A DNA stretch of 64,000 nucleotides from Rhodotorula mucilaginosa (GCA_034406715.1 CP137878.1:496001-560000); one strand, 5' to 3'; positions 35,828 through 48,600 are shown, counted from the first letter of the stretch. Program-made: numbers and translations. The notes: a model not told the origin generated them from the letters alone.

Positions 35828-38800
35828 ATGTCGGCAGCTCGACCTCCTACAGGAGCGGAAGGACCGCAACGTAACGGCCGAGGGTCGCAAGGACGAACGA
35901 CGACGACGCATGGCAAGACGACTTCGATCAGCACGGCGTCGAGCTGGTCTTCTCGCGTAAACGAGCGGGTCTCGTTCTTCGCTTCTTCGTCTCCGTCGAC
36001 GTCGTCTTCGACCCCTCCGACCTGGTCCTCTTCGCCGTCATCCACGTCCGCGTCGTCGTCGGAGGCTCATGGCGACTATGGTCCCGCTCCGGTCGGGATG
36101 GACTCGGCGCAGGGGTTGGGCATTAGCGAAGGGTGGCACGAAATCGCGGGGGAACCGTCAGCGCAGCACGAGATCCCGCGAGGAGCGTACCGGAATGAAC
36201 GGTCACCCAACCCGCTACCGTCAGGAAGACCGTCGAGTCACCATTATGGACCTCGAAGCAACGACTTTTGCGTCCGCGCCGATCCGGTTCTGGTCCTTGA
36301 CCCTCGGACGAAGCCAGACTCTGCCACTGCTCCACCTAGTCGACTTCGGCGCGTGTCGACGTGCCTCTCCGTGCGAGGCGCGCTGCATGAAGCGCAGAGA
36401 TTGATCCGGCAGGCGGTCTCCTCCACCCATAATGCCGACGGAACCTCAAATTCGCACTATCCTCCTTCACCGTCCCTCCTTCGTCCGCACCCTTCCGTAC
36501 GCCACGGCGCGTCCAGTACGCTATCGCCTCGCCGTGCCGTTCGCCAAGCGGGACTCGTCGTGCTGCTCCTGGTCGTCCTGGGGTTTGCCACGCACGACCT
36601 CTCGAGAATCCGAAATTCCGCGCGAGCGATGCGTGCATACTTCGATCCGGGCCTGAACTATCCGTCCAGTTTCTCTACGGCAAAGGCGGCGCACGCTCCC
36701 CCGCTGGCGGATGCAGACGACGAGGATCTTCTACCAATCGTCACATCAAGCCCGCGAGACGACTCCGCCGGTGCCGACGCTTCGACAGACCAGGCCAAGG
36801 CGAGAGCTCAGCGAGTGGTCGATCACGCCGTCGAGATGGCCGCAAAGAAGCGCAAGGCGAAAAAGAAGCAGAAGGACGCCTCAAAGTACAAGCGACTTCT
36901 CCCTCTCGGTGCTCCGCCGCGTCGCTACCGTTACGGCGCCAATTTTGTGATCGCCGAGGACGATACCGAGGCGCAGATCACGGTCAAGGATCCGGAACGC
37001 ACGAATGGTGTGATTCGGGTGCCGAGTCAGAAACAGCTCGAGCGGATCCACGAGATCGGACGCAAGCGATACCTTGCGGAAGAGGCAGACTGGCGCGCGT
37101 ACGAGTGGCAGGCGCCGCCGCCGCACTCGTCCTTGATTCGTTTCGCCGACAAGCTTACTTCTGTCAGCATGTGCTCGTCCTCGTGAAAGACCCACCTTTC
37201 AACTGACGCGAGACCGTTTTCGCGTGCAGGAGGAGCTCGAGCTCCGGAAGTGGATCCAGCTGCTGCAGAAACGGCCCACCTCTCGCGGAGTCGGTCTCGG
37301 AGCGCGCGAGAACGACGACGCATCCTCTGCTCTTACGCTCGCGCCGATGCCAGTCTTCGACCGCGGTGACCGCATTAAGTGGACCGACCTCGCCACGCAG
37401 GCAGAGAGTGGTCATGCCGGCAAATGCCAAGGTTCGACATGGCAGGAAGACTACCGGAAGATGCATGCAGAGGTGCGTGTCTTCCCTGATGCGGGCGCAG
37501 CGTAGGTACTGACTTGACCTTTCGACTCGGAAGATGCTCGACGGGAAACGGGATCCGCGTTTCATCTCCTATCATTGTAAGCGGTAACTCTGGCGTGATG
37601 TGCAAGAGCTTGAGCTGACGTTCGAGCTGCATCCGACAGGCGAGCAAGGCATGAATTGTGGAGGTTTAGGCGACCGGTTCGTTATGAGCTTCGCGCTCGG
37701 GTGAGGTTCTCGTACGCTGACCTTCCTCTTTGTGTGCACAGACTCCTCGGGATGACTTCGGCCTTTTTCTTTGGCCTCGTCACGCAAAGAGCCGTGAGTT
37801 GTTTGCCGACCTTCTCCTGGACGGGAGATGATCCTGACATTGTTTGGCTGCCGGCGCAGTTTCTTGCCGAATGGCAAGCCCCCGTCCCTCTCGACGTCAT
37901 CTTCGACTCGCCGTACCTGAACTGGTCCCATTCCTCGTTCACGACCGATCGACATCGCGTGCTGGGACGGAAGCAGGTCGCCGATGCGGCTGCCGACCTC
38001 GACATCATTCATTTCGATCGACTTGCTGTCGACGCAACGTTCGGGAGTGTGAGCTGGAACGCCAAGCGAGACCGTCCTCTCACGCCCGGGTTTGAACTCC
38101 GCGATCTCGCGTATCGCTCCCCCTGGATCAAGGTACGCTGCGCGCAAACTCGTCAGATGTTTCCCTCGGCGAGTCTCGCTGACGGTGATCTTCTCTCTCT
38201 CTCGGCAAAACAGTTCTTCTCGAACCGAGGCATGGTCTACCGAGCGTTCAAGTACAAGCATCTGCAGAAGCGGATCGGGCAACTCGGTTTGCAGGAGCAG
38301 ACCGCCTTCTCGTGCATCTCGGACTACCTCTTCAAGCCCAAACCGGCGGCGCTCGACTTGATCACGCAGTACACTTCCGTTATGGCGCTGCCGACGGTGT
38401 TCAGCGTCGGCATTCATGTCCGCACGGGCGACCAAAGTATGAAGGATGCCCAGTACGACAAGGTCAACACTGGTGAGTGTCAACCCCTCAAGACTCGGCC
38501 TTCGCACATGCTGATATAAAGGCACCTTTTTCGGCAATGCAGTCAAACGACACATCTCGTTTTTCCGCTGCGCACGCGAACTCGGGGAGACGTACGCGCG
38601 GCCGGACCAGCGCGTAGTCTTTTACCTCGTGACGGACTCGCAACACCTCAAAGAAGACGCGCAGCGCGTGCTCGGCACCAAACTCATCACGACCGACTTT
38701 GCGCCGCAGCACGTGCATCAGAAGAGTGGTCACGTCGACGGAGTCATGTCTGCCGTCGTTGAGGATTATGTCCTCGCGAAAGCTGACATGCTGGTGGCGA

Positions 38801-39218
38801 CTCAGGTGAGTTCGGCAAAGTCTTCGAAGAGCTCCCATCTCGAATCGCTGACATCGGTCGTCTCTCCCGCGCAGGACTCTGGATTCGTACGCGGCCCCCT
38901 TAGTTTTGATACCTTGAAGTTGAGCATGACACCTGGCTGACCAGCGCAACATGGCAAAAACAGGGCAAGCTCGCGTCGTTCATGATGGCCAAGCCCAACT
39001 CGACTGTCACCATCTTCCCCAAATTCAACCCGGATGTGCTCGGCCTCCGCGGCAAACATTCGCACCTCAACGTCGACTGTACCTCCCCTACTGTGTGAGT
39101 CACGAGGAGTGTTTTGGGCGCCACACCAGTTCGCCCAGTCATTCGCTCACCGACTGTCACGATGTCCTGCAGCTTTACTTCCTACGAGGAACTATCTTCC
39201 GAATGGTCGTTGGGCTGA
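35828..39218 (+). CDS. Fucosyltransferase-like type II membrane protein
   Basis: Probable Golgi glycosyltransferase of the O-/alpha-fucosyltransferase-like group. Exon 1 (35828-37162) encodes a long Ser-rich cytoplasmic region, a transmembrane helix at about residues 240-258 (LVVLLLVVLGFATH) and a basic Lys-rich stem. Later exons give NCGGLGDRLLGMTSAFF, completed across a GTTCGT-donor intron (37677-37741). Then come APVPLDVIFDSPYLNW and the nucleotide-sugar motif FSVGIHVRTGDQ, followed by VVFYLVTDSQHLK. A 12-nt exon (38875-38886) encodes DSGF of the ATQDSGFGKLAS signature. The frame can stop at 39098 right after DCTSPTV. A GTGAGT there splices to a last exon ending EELSSEWSLG at 39218, which I prefer. 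The donor sugar is an inference from the H-x-R-x-GD motif. Confidence 0.82.
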
Positions 39219-39638
39219 GCCTGAGAACAGACTACACCATCGGAGCTCGCCCTCGTCGCTCTCTATCTCTATATCACCGCCATCGAATGGCTTGACGCCG
39301 GCGCCGTCGTTATATTTCAACAGGGACACGCTCGTTTGCCATGTTGTCTTATTGTTGTCAATCCATACGCAATTTCCATTTTCCGTGAAACACTCCTATT
39401 CGATCTCAGTAGAGCCAGAGTCGGGCGGGGAGTCGAGGAGGAAGAAAGGCGAAACTTCCGCACGCAAGCGAGAAACAAGAAAAAGGGCAGCTACACGGAA
39501 TATCGGGCGACACATGTACAGGATTGGTACGGGGATCGTGACGAACTGCACGAACTCGAAGCAAAGAATTGTGACAAGGCGCAGGAGGAAGAAGCGCCGG
39601 GGCGGAAGGCAGAAAGGAAAGGGAAGGGCCTGGCCCGC
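39219..39638. other. convergent intergenic region (fucosyltransferase-like / PI31)
   Basis: 420 bp of 3' flanking DNA for two convergent genes; purine-rich on the plus strand from 39410 on. No gene, RNA or repeat is recognised. Confidence 0.5.
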
Positions 39639-41112
39639 CTAGCCAAACATGCTGCTGTGCCATTCACTATTGCCGCGACCGGGTTGCTGGAGAGATGTCA
39701 TGCCTCCTGGTCAGTAGGGGGAAAGGGAAAAGTTCCGAACCAAGTTTGGCCACGGCGATGAACTCGCGCCGGACGGACGTACCTCCATATCGGGATGGAC
39801 GCGAGGCCCTCCTCTTCCTCCTCCACGGCCGGCGCCGCCAACGTTGGGACCCCCGGTCCCGCTTCCGATTCCGATCTGAGAGTTGTGAGGACCGCCGATA
39901 CCGCCTCCGGGTGGGCCGTTCTACAGATCCGCGAGGGGGAATGGGGGAGAGGGAGAGGGAGATACTGTCAGTCTCTGCAGCTGAACCTTTCTTTTCTGCG
40001 AATAGGAGGATACAGAGCGAGTTCCTCCTCTCGAAGTGAGGTGGAATGGGGAGGAAAGGAAAAAACGATGGTGGCGCGACTTTTTCGAGAGATAGAGAGA
40101 GGAAAGGAACGGGACGCACCGAAGGTCCGACCGGATCGAATCTCGCGCCGGGAGGAGCGCCAATCGGGGGCAAGTAGCCGTCTCCTCCCCATCTCCTCCC
40201 ACCACCTGTGACGGTGTCCGCATCGGGTCCGAACCGTTCCCTGAAGAGCGGGTGGTCCGGTCCCATGTACATTCCACCTGCTCCGCCATTGTCGCCACCG
40301 AATCCGCCGGGCAAGCGCCCAAAGCCGGCTGGGCCGCCGAAAGTCCCACCCATTCCGCCTAGGGGGTCGAGATCTCTTCTCCCGATATCGGCGATGGGGA
40401 AGTTTCCCCCGCCTCCTCCGCCGGATCCTGGGATGCGGAGCGGGTCGTCCGGGACTGGGCCTGGCAAGGGTGGAGCGGGGGATGGCGCTGCTCCGCCTCC
40501 GCCTCCGCCGCCTCTTGGAGGGGGGAACATGCCCATTGGACCCCCGGCGTCGGGGAGGTAGGTCGTGCCCGATCCGGCGGCGAGTGGCGGCGAGCGAGCA
40601 GCATTGTCCACTAGTTCGTGGTACCCAGACTTGTTCAACCCGGGCAAGAGTTTCTGGACAATGTTGATGCGGTACAAGGCGACGAGGTCTTTGAACCTGT
40701 GCGTCGCGGCGAACGGGTTCTGGTCCGACAAGTCGGAGACTTTGCAGGGAAAAGCCGAGGGGGAGAAGTAGTCCCTGATCGAGATGTCGAGGGTGCTGGA
40801 CCGGGCGTCGGCGTCGTTGGCGTGCGCGGCGGCTGCGACGAGCAAGCGAGGCGAAGGGTCCAAGTCCTGGATCGAGACGACAAACTCGAGGCTGCTCTGG
40901 TCGTGGCGGTACTTGAACTTGAAGTTGCTGCCCTCCTTGTCGATCCAGTCGTCGTCCAGCTGGTCGAGGCAGCGAAAGTCGAGCTGCGAGTGGATGGCGT
41001 ACGACAAGAGAGCGAGCGCCTGGACGGGCGACTTGAGCGTCGCGGTGTCGTGGTTGCCGGCGAGGGTGCGCGCGCGTTCGAGCAAGCTGTCTGCACTCAA
41101 TGGGTCCGCCAT
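39639..41112 (-). CDS. PI31-family proteasome regulator
   Basis: Homologue of PSMF1/PI31, which binds the 20S proteasome and helps its transport and assembly. The start is ATG 41112 (MADPLSADSLLERA). Exon 1 (41112-40120) holds the N-terminal fold (ALALLSYAIHSQLDFRCL, YRINIVQKLLPGLNKSGY). It is followed by the Gly/Pro-rich C-terminal region with DDPLRIPG, IGRRDLDPLGG and GPDHPLFRERFG, which matches the PI31 C-terminal proteasome-binding segment. Exon 2 is 39920-39783 and exon 3 is 39686-39639. Exon 3 is exactly 16 codons and ends SEWHSSMFG, a plausible family-type tail. Introns are 199 and 96 nt. Reading through without splicing gives an implausible Arg-rich tail to 39667. The gene shares a 181-bp bidirectional promoter with POB3. 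Confidence 0.88.
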
Positions 41113-41293
41113 GCTCTGCTGCTCTTTAGAGGCGGGTGAGAGCGTAAGACGACGTCAGAAGTGGGGCGCCGATCCATTTGACCCGTTTGTAATGCTCAAT
41201 ACAAACACTCTCATTACAAGGAGGTTACATTTTCCAGGCACGCCTCTGCCCTCGTCCATCCACGCTATAGGGCGGCATACATACAGGGACGGG
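41113..41293. promoter_or_regulatory. Bidirectional promoter PI31 / POB3 with ATTACAA inverted pair
   Basis: Only 181 bp separate the two start codons. An inverted pair, TTGTAATG at 41187-41194 and CATTACAA at 41212-41219, lies in the middle with a 17-bp spacer. A similar pair occurs in the F-box/alpha-actinin promoter. Confidence 0.6.
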
Positions 41294-43698
41294 ATGGCGA
41301 CGGCGCAGTTTGAAAACATCTACCACGGCCTCGCGCCCACCAGCGGCAGTAAGTTCCTCCTCCTCTTCTTCCTCGTCCTCGCGCGACGCGTCGAACGCGC
41401 TCACTCACTCACTCGTGCTCGCCCGCCCGCAGAGCTGCGAATCGCACCGTCGGGACTCGGCTGGAAGTCGTCCGACGAGAACGAGGCAGTCGTGACCGTG
41501 CCCGGCAGCGACATCAAGTGGATCCAATGGCACCGCGTCGCGAGGAACTACCAGATGCGCATCGGCACCAACAAGAAGCGCCAGACCTTTGACGGCTTCC
41601 TCAAGGACGACTTTGAGCGCCTCGGCAACCTCTGCAAGCAGTACTACAACATCTCGCTCGAGACCAAGGACGTCAGCGTCCGCGGCTGGAACTGGGGCGT
41701 CGCCGAAGTCCAGGCCGACGACCTCGCGTTCCTCGTCGCCGGCAAGCCCGCCTTCACCATCCCGCTCAACCTCGTCCAAAACACCTCGATCAACAAGGCC
41801 GAAGTCGCGCTCGAGTTTGGCTCGGCCTTGCCCCCGCCTCCCGCCGACGGTAACGAGGACCCCGTCGCGCGCAAGAAGCGCCTCCGCGCCATGCCGGACG
41901 AGGTCAGCGAGATGCGCTTGTACATCCCCGGATCGGCGCGCGGAATGAAAAAGAAGGGAGAAAAGGCCAAGGCCAAGGCCAAGGCGGCTGGCGACGGAGG
42001 ACCGAAAAGGGAAAGTGACGAAGAGGAGGAGGAAGAGGACGAAGACGACGAAGACGAGGGCGAGGACGGCGAAGGGGCCGCGCAGGCGTTCCACGACGCC
42101 GTCAAGGAAAAGGCCGCGATCGGACAGATCTCGGGAGAGGCAATCTGCACTTTCCCCGAAGTGCTCTGCACCACACCTCGTGGCCGCTTCGGTGCGTCTC
42201 TCCCTCCCTCTCAAGTCGTCTTTTTGATTGGCACTCATGCCGAGACGACCTACCGCCAGACATCGACATCTACGAAGAGTTTATGCGCCTCCGCGGCAAG
42301 ACGTACGACTACCGCGTCGCGTATACTCAAGTGCAGCGACTGTTCCTCCTCCCGAAACCGGACGACATCCACTCGCAACTCGTCGTCAACATTGACCCGC
42401 CCATCCGACAAGGTCAGACCAGGTACCCGTACTTGGTCATGCAGTTTGCCAAGGACGAAATCATGGAACTCGACCTCAACCTCGACGAGTCAGTCTGGCG
42501 CCCGCGCGCGGGTCTCTGATAAGAGATCTGACCGTGTGAGATTTCGGTGCTGACGTTGTGTGTGCGTGTGTATTTTGACAGGGACACGATCCGGGACAAG
42601 TACGACGGCAACTTGAAGCAGCACTACGACGACCCGGCGTACGAGGTCGTCTCGCTCCTGTTCCGCGTCTTGACCCAGAAAAAAGTCGTCACGCCCGGAT
42701 CGTTCCAATCGTGCGTCGTCTCGCTCCCTCTGGCTCCTGTTTTCGCTTCCGTGGGACGTCCGCGTGCGCATGCACGCGCGCGCGTCCGATCACGGTGAAA
42801 GTACAGGTCCCCGCGGAGAGAGCACACACTGACTTCCACATTCCCGCTGCGCACAGTCACGATGGCCAAGCCGCCGTCAAGTGCAACCTCAAGGCGAACG
42901 AAGGCCAGCTGTACTTCCTCGAACGCCAGCTCTTGTTCATCTCGAAGCAACCGACGCTCGTCTCGTTCAACGAGATCTCGGCGATCGTGCTCGCTCGGTG
43001 AGTACCCCCTACTGCCCGTCCTATCTATCCGGAGATCGAATCCTGTCCCACGAATGCTGACTGACGACCACGCTGCTGCTGCTCGTCACATACATGTACG
43101 TAGTGTTGGCGGTGCCCTCCCGTCCGCGAGGACTTTCGACTTGTCGATCCGGCTCAAAGACTCGTCGTCTGTCTCGGGCGGTGGCCCCCTCGTCTTTTCC
43201 GCCGTGTCCAAGGAGGAACTCCAGACCATCACCGATTTCTTGTCGATGAAGAAGATCAAACTCAAGAACGAGATGGACGAACTTGCGCAGGCAGAGGCGG
43301 TCGCGGCTTTGGATGTCAGTTCGGATGAGAACGAGGCGATGGCGAGTAGTGATGATGATGATGACGCGCGGTCACGGAGGAAGAAGAAGGCGGTCGGGGT
43401 GGACGCGATGGACCTGGATGAGGATGAAGATTCAGAAGGTACGTCATTTTCGCCTTGTCCATTCCTTCCCCTTTCTTTCTTTCTTAGTGTTCCTCGATGC
43501 GCGTTTTGCTGACGATACGCGCGCGCGTGTGTGTTTGTGCAATACGCCACAGTCGACGAAGACTTCCAAGCCGATTCCGATTCGGACGGCGGTTCGGCCT
43601 CTTCGGATGACTCGGATTCGGACGACGATGGCGGCGCGGTCAGCGGCGACGAGGTGGCCAAGGAACCGAAGAAGAAGAAGCAGAAGACGGCCAAGTAG
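41294..43698 (+). CDS. POB3: FACT histone chaperone subunit POB3 (SSRP1-like)
   Basis: With SPT16 forms FACT, which loosens and restores nucleosomes during transcription and replication. The start is ATG 41294 (MATAQFENIYHGLAP). A small intron joins it to LRIAPSGLGWKSS, the SSRP1/POB3 N-terminal domain. The dimerisation part (WIQWHRVARNYQMRIG) and the second PH-like domain (DIDIYEEFMRLRGKTYDYR, VQRLFLLPKPDD) follow. The middle domain includes VKCNLKANEGQLYFLERQLLF. A KAKAKAKA run and an acidic loop (42020-42075) lie between the first two domains. The tail is acidic and ends with a short KKKKQK stretch at TAG 43696-43698. No HMG box follows, as expected for fungal POB3, where Nhp6 supplies that function. 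Six introns were placed by phase. Confidence 0.94.
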
Positions 43699-43989
43699 AG
43701 CAAGCACCCACGCTCTCTCCGTCGTTTGCTTTGCTTTATGGGAGAAGACGCGCTTGATCCCGCCCGCTGGCTGGCGAGGGTGGTGTACTTTTTGTAGCTT
43801 TTTCAACTTGCGTGGTCTACGATCGTCGTGCTTTCCTCCTCCGCTGCATGACCTCTTCAATGATGTCTCTTCGAGTCGCCGGGAAGGACAAGCGAGAGCT
43901 CTCCATGCTCTCCCGGCACCAGTCAAATGCTAAGTGGCGGGAAAAGAACCGACGTTCCAGCGCCATTTCGTCTCTATGCATCGACTTGA

Positions 43990-45538
43990 CTATTGCCTTT
44001 GCTCGAGCGCCCAGCTGCGATACTCCTCTGGCATGTCGACGTCGACTGTCGCCGCCGAATCGTCGTCAGCCTCGGTCCCGTAGCCTCCTGCGACCCATCT
44101 CACGGTGATACCCTTTCCGGCGCAGGTCCGCCAGAACGCAACGCCTCGCGCATTGGAGTTTGAAGCAACGTGAGGGAGGATGTGTTGCTTCCATCCCTTT
44201 TTGGGGAGCCACAAATCCGAGAGGGCGTGCAAGGACGGGTCGGACTCGATTCGGCGCGTGAGCTCTTCGAGGAAGTGAGGTGGGAGAGGGTCATACGGCA
44301 GCGGTAGGAGGTAGAGGTGTCGAAGTCGGACACGGTGCGAGACCGAGTCGGCGTCCGTCGCGGTCGCGGTTGTCGTCGTCGTCAAAGGTGAGGAGGAGGC
44401 GGGATCAGGCTCATCATCCTCGTCGATGGTCGATGCGAACGTTCGCCATGGGGGCATGTGATCGACAAAATCCTGCCACCCGACGTGCCACAGCACGCGA
44501 TCTGCAATTCGCTTCGGCAGACCGACTTGATCGAGTTCGTCCTTGAGGGCGAGCGGGCAAGCGACTGCGCTCAGGCTGGGGAGCTGTCCCGCGGTGTCGA
44601 CTAAAGGTTTTTGTCCCTGTCGTACGGGTGTCTCGATCCGGACGGGCGGTGAATCCGCCTCTAACGAATGGTAGACATGGTCCGAGGCTTTGTGCGAGGT
44701 GAGGTTGAGGGCGGTCAAGGCGGGAAAGAGAAGGGGTCGCTGCTCATCGGCCGCCGGCTGCCGCGTCAGTCTGTTGCGGTGGCTGTGGTCTGTGACGGGA
44801 TCGCCTGAGATGAGCTGGCGTAATTCGGCGAGGCTGATGGTGAGCTCTTCTAGGGCTGGAAAGGCGAGTGGCGGCGGGCGTGCTTCGATTGCGGAAAACG
44901 GTGACAGGACCGCAAGCGACCGGAGTTGGCCTGCACAGAAGCCCTTGTGGGTGCGTCAGTGGTTGCAGACGACCCGTGGGAAGCGGTCGCAGTCGTAGAC
45001 AAGTCTGGCACTACGAACCTGCGAGAGGAGCGAGAGCGTTCCAAGCGAGCACAAGCGACCGGTCGATCCGGACCGCGACGAGGCGCGGGCAATTCGCGAG
45101 GAGCGTGTCACAATGAGAGAGGACAAGCACGCTGTCGGTCCCTTCCCTATTGGAGAAGCGGACGGTACGGATCGCGGCGGCTAAGGTGGGATTGCGACGG
45201 CAATCTCGCTCGAGGTCCGTGATCGAGTCGGCTTCCTTCGGAGATGCGCTGCCGCACGGTAGATGTACTGCAACGACGATGTACGCAAGCAAGAGCGCCT
45301 GGGCGGGTCGAGTCCAGCTGGAATGGACGAGCGAGAAGCAAGCGAGAGCGGCGCGATCTGGCGCAACGAGCCGTTGCCGTGGTCTCGCTGGAGTGGGGAT
45401 CCGGTCGTCGCAGGCGAGTCTGAAGATGACTGCCAGCAACTCGGCGGGCAAATCGGCGAACGTGGCCATGCGTCTATGGTTACGGTGAGTGCGTGAGGCG
45501 AGAGATGGGAGCCGAATGCGGAACAAAGTGGGGCGCAT
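43990..45538 (-). CDS. F-box-like protein
   Basis: Possible substrate receptor of an SCF ubiquitin ligase. The start is ATG 45538 (MRPTLFRIRLPS); a second ATG at 45469 begins directly at the F-box-like helix MATFADLPAELLAVIFRLAC, so either could be used. After the F-box comes a leucine-rich stretch (FSLVHSSWTRPAQALLLAYI, LANCPRLVAVRIDRSL). One intron with a GTTCGT donor (44931-45018) joins it to LRSLAVLSPF and a C-terminal half with loosely repeated leucine-rich elements (FPALEELTISLAEL, FPALTALNLTS). The stop is TAG at 43990-43992. The substrate is unknown. Such proteins are numerous and poorly conserved in basidiomycetes. It shares a 103-bp intergenic region with the alpha-actinin gene. Confidence 0.72.
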
Positions 45539-45641
45539 TACTCTTTGTAATCAGTCGTTACAACGGGTTAATGGATTACAAGCTCGACGAGATTTGTCGC
45601 GTGCCGAGGTCAACTCTAGAGACGCGCCAGTACTGCTAGAC
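45539..45641. promoter_or_regulatory. 103-bp bidirectional promoter F-box / alpha-actinin
   Basis: The two start codons are 103 bp apart. The region holds TTGTAATC at 45545-45552 and its exact reverse complement GATTACAA at 45574-45581, with GTTACAAC between them. This matches the element pair in the PI31/POB3 promoter. Confidence 0.6.
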
Positions 45642-48600
45642 ATGGCGGCGAGTATAGAGAGTCCTAATCGGCGTGCGAGACCGCTCTCGATGTACGCGGC
45701 GCCTGGCTATGCCCCCGCGTCGAGCAGCAGTGCGCCGCCGCGTTCACCCAACATCTCCTCGCCATCACCGACAACAACGACGACGACGACGACGACGAGG
45801 GCGAGGCCGAACAGCGCACTCGGTCATCGTACGACTTCGAGCTTGTCCTCGCTCGCCCAACTCGGACTCCACTTGCCCGCAGCGGCGAAACGGGGAGGTG
45901 ACGAGCTGGTGCACGCGCCGCGGACGCCGTTGCAAGAGAACCGCGCCTTTGCGTTTGCGACAGCGGCAGACAGAGACAGCAGCAGCAGCAGGACCTCCTC
46001 GACGTCCCCGTCCAAGGCGGCGAGCTCGAATGCCCAGTACCGCATCCAGCGCAGCAACAGCATCCTCATGCGCAGCCCCTCGCTCGCCGCAGGGCAATGG
46101 GGCGCCTTCACCGCTCCGCACTCGCCGCAGACGCACTCGCCCGCAGTCGGAAGAGAGTACGAGGACGTGCAGAACCGCACTTTTTGCAAATGGTGACCAT
46201 TCCCTCCATTGTGATGCACCCGGGAGACCGCGGCGCTGATTCTCTCTTTCGTTCCCTCCGCGCAGGCTCAACGCTCGCCTCGAACCGAACGGTTACCCGC
46301 CCGTCATGGACCTCGGAACAGACTTTAGCGACGGAACGAGGTTAATCCAACTCGTCGTACGTTGAAGGGTGCCCCATCCAGCCGTCGGGGTCACAGCGAG
46401 CTGACAAGGCGGAATCCCTCCCTGGCTTGTGAGCATACAGGAAGTCTTGACCGACTCGTCTCTCGGTCGGTACAACCTGCACCCGTACCATCGCGTGCAA
46501 AAGATGGAGAACGCCGTCAAGGCACTCGAGCGCATCAAAGAGATGGGCGTCCACTTGACCAACATCGGGCCCGAAGACGTCGTTGACGGGAATCGCAAAC
46601 TCATCCTCGGCATGATCTGGAGTCTCGTCCTCCGCTTCTCCATCGCCGACATCAAGTAAGATAATTCCTTCTGAATGCGCGAACGGTGTCTGATTGGTCA
46701 CCTCCTGCACCCGCCACAGCGAAGAAGGCTCGCACGCCAAAGAAGGGTTACTGCTCTGGTGTCAACGCAAGACCGCACCGTACGACGAAGTCGACGTCAA
46801 AGACTTTGCCAGGAGCTGGCAAGACGGGCTCGCATTGTGCGTCACCTTTCCGCTCCGTTTCCGCCTCTGTTTTTTTCTTTTTCTTTGCGCGCTCCCTAAC
46901 ACCACCACCGCCCGTAGTTGCGCTCTTATTCATCGTCACCGACCCGACTTGCTCGACTACGACTCCCTGTCCAAGTCGCAGGCGAGCGTAGCCGAGAATC
47001 TGACCAAGGCCTTCTCGGTCGCGGCGGAGCATCTCGGCATTCCCGTGAGTTTCTCTTTCTTCTTTTCGGTGCTTCTTCGCGTGCGTGCCATGCAAAGATG
47101 TTCGAGCTTGACGAACTCCCTTTTGTACTTTTCTCCCACCCGCCTCGCAGCAACTTCTGGATGTGGAGGACGTCTGCGCGACGAGGCGTCCGGATGAGAG
47201 AAGTATCATGACCTACGTCGCGCAATTCTTCCATGCCTTTTCCTCTCGAGGTCCGTATTCCCCGGGGACCGATATTTTCCAACTCGACTTCTATTAGCTG
47301 ACCGACGTCGTGCGGGGGTCATCGTGACAACAGCTCAAGCCGAAACCGAGGCGCGCGTGATCAACAAGTTTGTCGAGGAGATGAGCGAACTCATGCTCGC
47401 TGTGCACGACTACGAGCGTCGAGTCACTATTGCGAGTCACGCACTCGATCTCCAGAAGCACAGTGCGAGGACTAACCCTTCCACAATCTGTTACCGCAGC
47501 TCCTCGAAGGTCTCGAAACCGGCATCCTCCGCATCAAGCAGACTGCTCCCACGTCAACAACATCTTACTCAGATCTCGCGGCTTCGCGAACCTCTCTGCG
47601 TACATCGCTGGAGCGAAGAGAGTGGATGAGGGAAAAGGTCGAGACGGCGCAACTGCTCGGGAACGTTCGCGTCAAGTTGAGGACGTACGGATTGAGGGGG
47701 TACGAACCGCCCGAGGGTCTTCGAGTCGAGGTATGTGTGTATCTCTAAATCGGACGCGCACCTCTCTTGACTGCCGACGAGATTTGTTCAACCTGAATCT
47801 GCGCCTGCCGCAGGATGTGGCCGCGAAATGGGAGGATCTCGTCCTCGCCGAGGCGGAACAGGCTCGCCTCATCGATTCAAGCATCACTAGGTGCGTTGCA
47901 CCCAGTCTCGGCGCCGTGCATGAGATGCAGCATAGCTTACACAAACGACTTCTGTAAACAGGATCCGGGAGGAGGCGCTCTCGACTTTCAGCGATCACGT
48001 CCTTGCGGTGCGAGCAATCTTGTCGCGCGCATGGGAGGAGATCTCGCGTCAAGCAGAACCGAGTGTGGTACGTCTTCCCTTTCGCGGCGACTCGGCCACG
48101 TTTGCCGTCACGACTCGCCACTGACCTGGTTACCATCCCTCCCCCCTCCAGCCTCTTTCGATCCAGCTGGACGCGTTCACCCTGCTCAGCAAGCCGCGTA
48201 CCGGCTCCGTTCAGCAGGCGACTCTGGCCGCTGAGTCTGCGTACGAGGCTTGCCGCGCGTGTGAAGCTGCTCATGCAGGGCTTGAGCACGAGCTGGAAGA
48301 CCTCGCGGTCGAGGCGAGTCTGCTGCAGGATGCGATGAGGAAGCGGATCCATTTCGTCGAGAACCAGGTGTGTGAGACCGGTCACTTTCGAGTGAAGCAG
48401 ACTCTTTGAGCTGACTGCGCGAGTCAACTCGTGCAGATGGTCGCGCGGAAAGCCAAAGCCATCGCGCCGGAGCAGCTCGAAGAGTTCGAGACCGCTTTCC
48501 GCGCTTTCGACAAAGAAGGACACAACCGCCTCGACCTCGACCAGCTGAGTGGAGCGTTGAGCTCGCTCGGCGTGAGCGAAGTGGTGAGCTTAGTGCTACT

